IMG/VR virus record: IMGVR_UViG_3300020463_002002
Coordinates: 1-21,194 of that record
From: a virus
Strand: one strand, 5' to 3'
DNA length: 21,194 bases
Part shown: one piece after another, positions 6,254 to 12,192 of the stretch
How positions within the stretch are numbered: the first letter of the stretch is position 1
How the letters are laid out: each line of letters starts with the position of its first letter
Position numbers and translations under genes: made by a program
The notes under the pieces: model-generated
Seen by the model: only the letters and a program-made list of their open reading frames with translations
Database searches by the model: none
What the model was told of the DNA's origin: nothing

Positions 6254-7419
6254 TATAATGTCTCCATAAGTTCTTTTACTTTTGTAAGTTGTTCTTGTAA
6301 ATTTCTATTGTCATTTCCTAAGAAAAATCCTTGGTCATGAATTTCATCTGCACAGTCATATGTGCCAAATGTTGTATAGTTTAATCTGTCAATCACAGGA
6401 TTACGCATAAAGTTTCCTGCAACAATCGGACGGCATTCAATATAGTTTTTTCTAAATAAATTAATCACTTCTGCACGTCTATCCTTTAAATTATTTTCAA
6501 GAACAAAGCTAAATCCAAAATACGTATGTACACTGTTTTCAGTAGGTAATTGTGTTCTTGCATAATCTACTTCGTCAAAAAGACTATGGTATAATTTACT
6601 ATTTTCTATTCTCCTATATACCATACCGTCTGCTTTTCCTAATTGCACCTGACCAACAGCTCCACTCATTTCTAATGGTCTGACACAATATCCAGGCAAC
6701 ACAAATCTAAAACTATCTTCGAACGGGTCTCCGGACTTTGTGTATAGTGAACTATAATCACCTATGTCACGCACCCATCCATGTGCTCTTAGACTACGCA
6801 TATAATCTGCAAGATCGGCATCGTCTGTAACAATCATTCCGCCTTCCATAGTCTGTAAATGGTGACTAAAAAAGAAACTAAATGTACCTGCATCTCCCCA
6901 AGTTGAACAATATTTGTTAATGTGCTTTGCTCCAAAACTTTCACAATTATCTTCTATTAACACAAGACCATGCCTGTTGCATATATTTTTCAATTTACTT
7001 AATTCACAACTGTTACCTAACAAGTTGACTGCAAATACTGCTTTTGTTTTTTCTGTGATAGCTTGTTCAACTAGATCCGGATCTATGTTTAAACTGTCTT
7101 TGTTAATGTCTACAAATTTTAAAACTAATCCATTTTGCTGTACAGGAAAAAATGTTGTACTCCAACTCACTGCTGGTACAATTACTTCGTCACCTGGATT
7201 TAAATTATAGTTTGGATTCTGTACAATACTTGTTAAAGCAATTAAGTTTGCACTGCTACCACTATTAGTCATTACTGCAAACTTTGCTCCAATATAATCT
7301 GCAAATTCTTTTTCAAATTTTGCAACTTCTGGTCCCATTGTATATCTGCCGCTGTCCATTACTCTTTGTAGTGCGGCTACTTCTCTTTTATCCCAGGTAT
7401 CGTGTGCTAAATTGTACAT
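6253..7419 (-). CDS. PLP-dependent sugar 3-dehydratase, ColD-like (DegT family)
   Basis: A DegT/DnrJ/EryC1-family PLP enzyme of 388 aa. The conserved TNSGSSANL phosphate-binding turn and LIEDNCESFGA (the Asp that pairs with the pyridine nitrogen) are present. The usual FSFxxxK motif, whose Lys forms the Schiff base, reads FSFFFSHHLQTMEGG; the Lys position is His186 followed by His187. A His there is the hallmark of ColD (GDP-4-keto-6-deoxymannose 3-dehydratase) and of E1/RfbH, which remove a 3-hydroxyl instead of transferring an amine. ColD is also about 388 aa. I chose ATG 7419 over the longer frame from 7482, because AAAGGA lies just upstream and it avoids overlapping kdsA. It adjoins gmd, which makes the ColD substrate. 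The exact product is inferred. Confidence 0.8.
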   Translation of the reverse strand: MYNLAHDTWDKREVAALQRVMDSGRYTMGPEVAKFEKEFADYIGAKFAVMTNSGSSANLIALTSIVQNPNYNLNPGDEVIVPAVSWSTTFFPVQQNGLVLKFVDINKDSLNIDPDLVEQAITEKTKAVFAVNLLGNSCELSKLKNICNRHGLVLIEDNCESFGAKHINKYCSTWGDAGTFSFFFSHHLQTMEGGMIVTDDADLADYMRSLRAHGWVRDIGDYSSLYTKSGDPFEDSFRFVLPGYCVRPLEMSGAVGQVQLGKADGMVYRRIENSKLYHSLFDEVDYARTQLPTENSVHTYFGFSFVLENNLKDRRAEVINLFRKNYIECRPIVAGNFMRNPVIDRLNYTTFGTYDCADEIHDQGFFLGNDNRNLQEQLTKVKELMETL

Positions 7420-7438
7420 TGCTTTTCCTTTTGTATAT

Positions 7439-8212
7439 TTAAATATCACCATGCTTTTTGATGTCAGATGCGATTTTTTCAAAGTCTTTTAATTTTATCA
7501 TGTTAGGTCCGTCGCTAGGTGCTACGTCTGGATCTTTGTGGACTTCGATAAAGAAACTTCTGATTCCCATTGCGGCTCCTGCTCTGGCCAGGCGAGGTAC
7601 ATAAAGTCTATTTCCATCTGACGATCCGCCCAAGCCTCCAGGTTTTTGAACGCTGTGTGTAACATCAAAAATAAGATCGGCGCCGTAGTTATCCATAATA
7701 TAAGCCATTCCTGTGAAGTCCACGACCAAAGTGTTGTATCCAAAACTAGTTCCTCTTTCTGTTATCCATAATCTTTTTGCACCTTCAGTTTTTGTTACTA
7801 TTCCGCCTATATCCCAAGGTGCTAGGAATTGACCTTTCTTTATGTTTACAATTTTCTTTGTTTCTACACATGCTCTAATTAAATCAGTTTGTCTACATAA
7901 GAATGCAGGAATCTGTAGTACATCTACAGCATCATCATATATTTCTGATATAGTCTTAACTTGTTGTACATCATGTACATCTGTTAATGTTTGTAAACCA
8001 GCAATCTCTAATTTCATTGTACGAAATGCTTCTAGTGTGACATCTAGTCCTTTGCCTCTTGGACCTTTCATACTTGTTCTGTTTGCTTTATCAAAACTTG
8101 CTTTGAATATATAATCTATATCTAAACTGTCGCATACACGTTTGCATTCACGTGCTATTTCTATACTTTGAGCAAGAGATTCGTGTTGACAAGGTCCTGC
8201 TATAATTCTCAT
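7439..8212 (-). CDS. kdsA: KDO-8-phosphate synthase, metal-dependent type
   Basis: KdsA condenses phosphoenolpyruvate and arabinose-5-phosphate to KDO-8-phosphate. The 257-aa protein shows FKASFDKANR (37-46), LTDVHDVQQV, LQIPAFLCRQTDL (99-111), IKKGQFLAPWD (124-134), TERGTSFGYN (151-160), FDVTHSVQKPGG and SDGPNM, all core KdsA blocks. The N-terminal GPC motif has Cys8 where non-metal enzymes have Asn, and H186, E223 and D234 fall at the spacing of the Aquifex metal ligands (C11, H185, E222, D233), so a metallo-enzyme is predicted. The ATG at 8212 overlaps the pyrF stop as ATGA and has AAGGA 6-7 nt upstream. KdsD (Ara5P supply) and KdsC (phosphatase) are not in the window and would come from the host or elsewhere. 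Confidence 0.93.
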   Translation of the reverse strand: MRIIAGPCQHESLAQSIEIARECKRVCDSLDIDYIFKASFDKANRTSMKGPRGKGLDVTLEAFRTMKLEIAGLQTLTDVHDVQQVKTISEIYDDAVDVLQIPAFLCRQTDLIRACVETKKIVNIKKGQFLAPWDIGGIVTKTEGAKRLWITERGTSFGYNTLVVDFTGMAYIMDNYGADLIFDVTHSVQKPGGLGGSSDGNRLYVPRLARAGAAMGIRSFFIEVHKDPDVAPSDGPNMIKLKDFEKIASDIKKHGDI

Positions 8213-8850
8213 CTGTTTTCCTTTATATCTAAAAGAGCTTTCACTGGATCATCACTCTGTGTAATAGTTCTTCCTATAACCAAATAGTCTGCACCTAAGT
8301 CAACTGCCTGTTTGGCTGTTACTGTTCTAACCTGTCCTTTGTTTTTTCCTATGCCTGGACAAACTTTTATATAATGTTTTTCTAAGTTAGGAATGTTTTC
8401 TATATCACTTGCAGAACATATTACACCACTAAATCCGTAAGGACTTATTCTGTCTAAATGAGTCCTCCACATTAAATTCATAGCAGTGTTTGTTATTCCA
8501 AATCTCTCTTCTGGCGACCAACTTGTTAGATATGTTACACCTAATAGTTTAACTTGCTTTGCTAATGGTTGTATTTCTTCAAACACTGCTTCGTTGTTGT
8601 GTGTGCAAATTGTAGTCATTGTAGCACCTTTGTCTACAATCTTTTGAACAACCTGCTTTACAGTATTTGGTGTATCCCAGAGTTTACAATCAACAAACAA
8701 TTCACCTGCTTTTGTGTAGTCTTTTATGTATACACTTTGGCTCCATAGTGCATGATTTATTTTAAATCCATCTGCAACGTCACGCAACTTTGCACACATT
8801 TCTAATGCTTCTAATGGGTTGGTATAATCTAATGCAACTATAATTTTCAT
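8209..8850 (-). CDS. pyrF: Orotidine-5'-phosphate decarboxylase
   Basis: PyrF decarboxylates OMP to UMP, the last de novo step of pyrimidine synthesis. The catalytic D-x-K-x-x-D array appears in FVDCKLWDTPNTV (D54, K56, D59), the CPGIG...GQVR loop and LVIGRTITQSDDPVKAL give the phosphate-binding Arg and C-terminal signature, and IIVALD opens strand 1. Length, 213 aa, is normal for the short bacterial class. I chose ATG 8850 rather than 8865, because it forms an ATGA overlap with the stop of the 28-aa ORF upstream. It sits directly ahead of kdsA; UMP made here could end up as CTP, the cosubstrate of KdsB, or simply support phage DNA synthesis. Confidence 0.9.
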   Translation of the reverse strand: MKIIVALDYTNPLEALEMCAKLRDVADGFKINHALWSQSVYIKDYTKAGELFVDCKLWDTPNTVKQVVQKIVDKGATMTTICTHNNEAVFEEIQPLAKQVKLLGVTYLTSWSPEERFGITNTAMNLMWRTHLDRISPYGFSGVICSASDIENIPNLEKHYIKVCPGIGKNKGQVRTVTAKQAVDLGADYLVIGRTITQSDDPVKALLDIKENR

Positions 8851-8933
8851 AAATTTTTCCAACATAGGTAAGCATAAAATAATGCACCTAAGAATAGTGT
8901 CAATAACAAAACTTCTTCATCTGATATTATCAT
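8847..8933 (-). CDS. 28-aa single-pass membrane peptide
   Basis: A very short ORF of 28 codons. It starts at ATG 8933, read leftward, and ends in TGA at 8847. The peptide has an acidic N-terminus (MIISDEE), one hydrophobic helix (VLLLTLFLGALFYAYLCW) and a short polar end (KNL), so it should be a membrane peptide with the N-terminus outside the bilayer core. AAAGGAG lies 6 nt upstream of the ATG. It forms ATGA overlaps at both ends: its ATG with the stop of the 85-aa gene, and its TGA with the pyrF start. Two such junctions plus a strong ribosome site make chance unlikely. No function is recognised; it is shorter than common gene-calling cut-offs. Confidence 0.7.
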   Translation of the reverse strand: MIISDEEVLLLTLFLGALFYAYLCWKNL

Positions 8934-9187
8934 TTATTCTCCTTTACCATATAGTATGTTATTACTAATTTGTTAAGTAACTTTTTTAGAGTTTGATTTG
9001 TTTGTGCAAGGTCGCAAAGATTTTGCCACTCGCTATAATCTAATAATTTGCCCTGTGCTCTTGCTACTCCTCCTGGATCACCTCCTACTATCCATCTTTC
9101 TATTTCTGGCTTATCTCTATACCTAGCGTATACTACACCGTCTGCTCTTTCATAAATTAATGCTTGTCCAGGTATTAATTTACCCAT
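8930..9187 (-). CDS. Small conserved phage protein of unknown function
   Basis: An 85-aa protein beginning MGKLIPGQALIYERADGVVYARY, then a Pro/Gly-rich middle (WIVGGDPGGVA) and a helical C-terminal half (LLDYSEWQNLCDLAQTNQTLKKLLNKL). I recognise the opening as similar to small uncharacterised ORFs in marine T4-like phages, but no function is known to me. ATG 9187 is preferred to 9202, because GGAA lies about 8 nt upstream and the overlap with the methyltransferase gene shrinks to 8 bp (ATGGGTAA). Its stop forms an ATGA junction with the 28-aa membrane ORF, and its last codons carry that ORF's ribosome site, so the two are probably translationally coupled. Confidence 0.65.
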   Translation of the reverse strand: MGKLIPGQALIYERADGVVYARYRDKPEIERWIVGGDPGGVARAQGKLLDYSEWQNLCDLAQTNQTLKKLLNKLVITYYMVKENK

Positions 9188-9713
9188 GTGTAAGTTCCAC
9201 ATCTATTCTTTGTTTTTTATTTGTATACATGTCTACAATTTTCATATTCATAGCAAATTCTATACGTTCTCTCCACCATGCTTCTTCTTCGATTATTAAA
9301 TGTGCATTACGCCCATCAGATAAAATTTTTGTTGCAGGTTGTGTATCTATTCTTAGCCAAACATGTTTTTCACTTTGTTGTTCAATAAATTGTAACACAC
9401 TATCAAGATATAATGGTTCAACATGTTCAAGTACATCATTTGAAAATACTACATCAAATTTTTGTTGTGGTAATTGATCGTATATTTTAACTGCTGGGTC
9501 ATATCCTAAACAATGTATATGCGGATATTTTTCTCTAATCATTTGGAGCAATGCTCCCTTGCCACAACCAAAATCTAAAATAGATCGAGGCTTCCATTTT
9601 TTTATACAAGCCTCGAACTCTTTAATTTTTTTCTTCTTGTTGCCAAAACCTCTTGCATGAGCGTTGTGTACGCTTTTAAGTAATTCTAAATAGTTATGAC
9701 TGCACAGTTCCAT
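9180..9713 (-). CDS. Class I SAM-dependent methyltransferase
   Basis: A 177-aa methyltransferase. SILDFGCGKGALL (44-56) is motif I, the SAM-binding glycine loop; CLGYDPAV (68-75) carries the acidic residue after strand 2; and FDVVFSNDVLEHVE (86-99) is motif post-II in the form common to the ubiE/Methyltransf_23-like group that methylates small molecules and sugars. Nothing indicates a DNA methyltransferase (no N/DPPY or PCQ motif). I used ATG 9713, which follows the oxygenase stop by one base, not TTG 9722. It sits between a TauD-like oxygenase and the 85-aa gene. Sugar O-methylation is plausible from context, but the acceptor is not visible in the sequence. Confidence 0.8.
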   Translation of the reverse strand: MELCSHNYLELLKSVHNAHARGFGNKKKKIKEFEACIKKWKPRSILDFGCGKGALLQMIREKYPHIHCLGYDPAVKIYDQLPQQKFDVVFSNDVLEHVEPLYLDSVLQFIEQQSEKHVWLRIDTQPATKILSDGRNAHLIIEEEAWWRERIEFAMNMKIVDMYTNKKQRIDVELTHG

Positions 9714-9714
9714 A

Positions 9715-10509
9715 TTAATCAAATAGATTCATATAATCGCTAGCCACTCTCCATAGTAATCTACCAGGGCCACCTATTGGTGTTCTTCTATGCAGAGAAG
9801 TAAATTGATCCATAAGAATAAAATCGCCTGGTTGGAATATATGGTGTACTTGATATTTGCTTTTAAATATCTTTGGCTTCAATCCTTCAATAAGTTCTTC
9901 ATGATCTATTTTTTTATCACCTTCCCATGCTTCGCATATAAAGTGAAATGGAAAATAAAAATACTTAAGATCATTATGTGGGTGTGTTCCTATTAGAGGC
10001 CTAATACTACCAGGAGTTTTTTTAGCTAATTCTAAGTAAGGATCGTCTTCATCAAAAGTTCGCATAGTTTTATCTTTGAACTTGATTTTAACTATAATAC
10101 TTTCATAATATGCACGTTCGTCATCACTCATATCATAATACGGTGTACTAGTATTGCATATACTAAGAGTAGTATTTGGATCACCTACTACGCAATACAA
10201 TCCAATTAGTATTTTATCAACAAAGGATCTGCCGTTTCCGTTGCTGTGCCATCCTAATTCGCCATCACCAAACATACCAATTCTAGCGCCTTTTTCATCT
10301 CTTTCGCCGCTCACCCTAAATATCTCTGGGTAATCTGGATCGTTCATAAACTGTCCTGGTGCCTCACAAGAACCTGTACGTTTAAAAATATCTGTAAATT
10401 GTCCTTCGTTCATCCACTGTTCGTAGAATATAGCCCAGCCATCTTTCTGGACAGTGGTCATTAATTCTTTTAATTCATTATCTGTATAATCATAAATCTT
10501 TGATGTCAT
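9715..10509 (-). CDS. TauD-like 2OG oxygenase with atypical metal motif
   Basis: A 264-aa protein with the layout of TauD/TfdA 2OG-Fe(II) dioxygenases. ELGWHSNGNGRSF (85-97) stands where TauD has WHTD, QFTSLHRRTP (235-244) contains the distal metal His240 in the usual DNxxxLHxRTP setting, and GRLLWRVASDY (249-259) supplies the Arg for 2-oxoglutarate. The carboxylate of the HxD facial triad is replaced: H88-S-N90. In SyrB2-type halogenases the carboxylate is lost to Ala or Gly so that chloride can bind; here Asn could still be a weak ligand or mark loss of activity. The ATG at 10509 has AAGGAG 7 nt upstream and is preferred to TTG 10515. It follows the cupin gene by 19 nt. Confidence 0.75.
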   Translation of the reverse strand: MTSKIYDYTDNELKELMTTVQKDGWAIFYEQWMNEGQFTDIFKRTGSCEAPGQFMNDPDYPEIFRVSGERDEKGARIGMFGDGELGWHSNGNGRSFVDKILIGLYCVVGDPNTTLSICNTSTPYYDMSDDERAYYESIIVKIKFKDKTMRTFDEDDPYLELAKKTPGSIRPLIGTHPHNDLKYFYFPFHFICEAWEGDKKIDHEELIEGLKPKIFKSKYQVHHIFQPGDFILMDQFTSLHRRTPIGGPGRLLWRVASDYMNLFD

Positions 10510-10528
10510 TTTCAATCTCCTTCCACAG

Positions 10529-10879
10529 TTAAGTTTGGGTGCCGACTGTACGACGAACTATGTCGTTGTGATTAAATTCAGCCCAATATAGTTCAAAAGC
10601 GACACCGTCTTCTAAACCTTCAAATTGATGGACCTTGCCTGGCTTCACTTGTGTGAAGTCTCCTGCCTCAAGAACAGTTTCGTCAACCAAACCGTCTTGA
10701 TCTCCGTCTTGCCAAACACGCACAAGCATCTTTCCAGATTCAACATAGAACCCATTCCACTTGTACTGATGTTCGTGTTCGGAACACTTGTAACCCGCTT
10801 TGTACTCAATGCGGTGAAATTCTAATACGCCATTAGCGTGGATCAATTCAGTTTGTCCCCAAATTTTTCCTGCTTTCAT
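10529..10879 (-). CDS. Cupin-fold protein
   Basis: A 116-aa single-domain cupin. CSEHEHQYKWNGFYVESGKM (32-51) is cupin motif 1 with His35 and His37 and the conserved Gly, and GDFTQVKPGKVHQFEGL (73-89) is motif 2 with His84. The two motifs are separated by an acidic loop (WQDGDQDGLVDE). Small cupins of this form can be sugar-nucleotide or small-molecule isomerases, epimerases, or sensors; the sequence does not decide. The start ATG 10879 has AGGAG about 7 nt upstream. By eye its codons are clearly more G+C-rich than the neighbours, which may reflect separate acquisition. It lies between the glycosyltransferase and TauD-like genes. Confidence 0.7.
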   Translation of the reverse strand: MKAGKIWGQTELIHANGVLEFHRIEYKAGYKCSEHEHQYKWNGFYVESGKMLVRVWQDGDQDGLVDETVLEAGDFTQVKPGKVHQFEGLEDGVAFELYWAEFNHNDIVRRTVGTQT

Positions 10880-10888
10880 TTTAGTCTC

Positions 10889-11635
10889 CTAACCTTTTAT
10901 CTTTCTACGTATAGCTTTACTATAATATTTTTCCCTGTTTGTTTTATCAGGGCCTTTATAGTGAGTCATATAACCTTTAAATGCTTGATTAAAAACATCC
11001 TTAGGCATATCTTTTGTTATATTATATGACTGTATTCCATCTTCTTCAAACTCCTGTCTAACAGCATCATATACATGACAATCAGTAAATCCTTTGAGAT
11101 TATATATAAGATCTTCGTCATAGTATTGCTTGAAACGTTTAAAGAAACTTTTACTATCCGGATGTTGCATGTTCCAAGCAAGCCAACCGGTCTCTGTATA
11201 TCTACCAGGCCTACCAAGGTAACTGGACACAAATCCGTCTGGCATAAATTTTGTAAGATAATTAATGTCAATATGTTCTATTACTTCTGTATCTGCATCT
11301 AACCAAATTACAATATCACTGTCTGTGTTTAATCCTGCATGACACCAAGCGTAACTTTTATGACTGAATCTTACACCATCCCAAATAAAACCTTTTGTTC
11401 CTTCAGGTACTGTTTTGTATAAATTTCTATTTTTAAATACTGTAAGTTCAGGAACTTCTTTTTCTAAAATTTTATTTGTCCAATTAGGTTTATTGAACTC
11501 ACGTGGTGTATCTGTATACACTATCATTTCTACATCATCTGAGAGATATTTTTGTAAACTACTAATACAGTGTTTAGCATATACTTCATATCCTTTATCA
11601 CTAAACGTTGTAAGTATTGTAATCTTTTTATTCAT
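10889..11635 (-). CDS. Glycosyltransferase with DxD motif
   Basis: A 248-aa GT-A-type glycosyltransferase. It opens with a strand-loop typical of nucleotide-sugar binding (KITILTTFSDKGYEVYA), and DIVIWLDADTEVIE (107-120) contains the D113-A-D115 metal/nucleotide motif. The segment FIWDGVRFSHKSYAW just before it is shared with the plus-strand enzyme at 15774-16622, so the two are paralogs. Length and the lack of a membrane anchor suggest a soluble enzyme acting at the cytoplasmic membrane or on a soluble acceptor. The ATG at 11635 forms ATGA with the upstream 168-aa gene. Sugar donor and acceptor are unknown; GDP-deoxysugars from this unit are candidates by location only. Confidence 0.75.
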   Translation of the reverse strand: MNKKITILTTFSDKGYEVYAKHCISSLQKYLSDDVEMIVYTDTPREFNKPNWTNKILEKEVPELTVFKNRNLYKTVPEGTKGFIWDGVRFSHKSYAWCHAGLNTDSDIVIWLDADTEVIEHIDINYLTKFMPDGFVSSYLGRPGRYTETGWLAWNMQHPDSKSFFKRFKQYYDEDLIYNLKGFTDCHVYDAVRQEFEEDGIQSYNITKDMPKDVFNQAFKGYMTHYKGPDKTNREKYYSKAIRRKIKG

Positions 11636-12138
11636 AATAATTTTCCGTAATCGATCAATTCACTTTGTCTACTTACATCTTTAATAAAAAATGCACAAAG
11701 AGGATTTTCACCAGTTGTGATCGGTACTCCTAGTAGCTGACCATTTTTTAATTTTGGAAAGTACCACTTGACGTCATTGTAAAAATTTGTTATTTCTATA
11801 CTACCAAAATCAGTTTTAAAACTTGTTAAAGGATTGAATAAAAATGATTCAAATCCTCTATCGTTAATACTAGTTAGTGGTAGTATTTCTATATCGTTAC
11901 CAGTTTGGCTATCACCTACTGCTATGCTCCAATCTACGGGCATCATTATTTCATGTCCGTTGATTTCCATTACCATAGCAGGCGCACTAAAAGATTCTAA
12001 AAATATTAGTGGGATAAAAAAGAAGTCTGGCTCTTTAGGGTCTGAGTTATCTAGTATTGCAAACCTTACATCATCTTCTAGTTCATCAGGTAAATTAGTA
12101 AGTGAAAACGCTTTGTTTTCTAAACTTAATATATGCAT
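11632..12138 (-). CDS. Conserved hypothetical protein, first gene of the long unit
   Basis: A 168-aa soluble, acidic protein. It opens MHILSLENKAFSLTNLPDELEDDVRFAILDNSD and contains FFFIPLIFLESF and MVMEINGHEIMMPVDWSIAVGD. I do not recognise a catalytic motif or membrane segment. It looks like an all-beta or mixed-fold phage protein, and I believe relatives occur next to uvsW in other marine T4-like phages, but I cannot name a function. It is the first gene after the strong promoter at 12160-12188, with AAGGA about 7 nt before ATG 12138 and a leader of roughly 20 nt. Its TGA forms ATGA with the glycosyltransferase gene, so it would be expressed with the whole cassette. Confidence 0.6.
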   Translation of the reverse strand: MHILSLENKAFSLTNLPDELEDDVRFAILDNSDPKEPDFFFIPLIFLESFSAPAMVMEINGHEIMMPVDWSIAVGDSQTGNDIEILPLTSINDRGFESFLFNPLTSFKTDFGSIEITNFYNDVKWYFPKLKNGQLLGVPITTGENPLCAFFIKDVSRQSELIDYGKLL

Positions 12139-12159
12139 TGAGTATCCTTAATTTTGTTA

Positions 12160-12188
12160 ATTATAACAAAGACTTACCCAAAAGTCAA
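12160..12188 (-). promoter_or_regulatory. Sigma70-type promoter for the 11.7-kb cassette
   Basis: Read leftward, TTGACT (12188-12183) and TATAAT (12165-12160) are separated by exactly 17 nt. The -10 is a perfect consensus match and the -35 matches five of six positions. The element starts 4 bases after the uvsW stop codon and lies 22 bases before the ATG of the 168-aa gene. A dyad GACTT-6 nt-AAGTC overlaps the -35 and spacer, which could be an operator or a weak uvsW 3' hairpin. No later gap in the 20-gene unit exceeds 19 nt, so this is the only obvious promoter for the cassette. It suggests host-polymerase (early) expression. Confidence 0.8.
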
Positions 12189-12192
12189 CCAA

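Noticed and set aside
6253-7482. The longer aminotransferase-family frame starting at 7482, and a PerA-type aminotransferase function
   Set aside because: The longer start would overlap kdsA by 44 bp without a ribosome site, whereas ATG 7419 has AAAGGA. The Schiff-base Lys is a His, which argues against aminotransfer.
9180-9713. A DNA methyltransferase of a restriction-modification system
   Set aside because: It has the SAM motif but neither an (N/D)PPY nor a PCQ motif and no restriction partner; it fits small-molecule methyltransferases.
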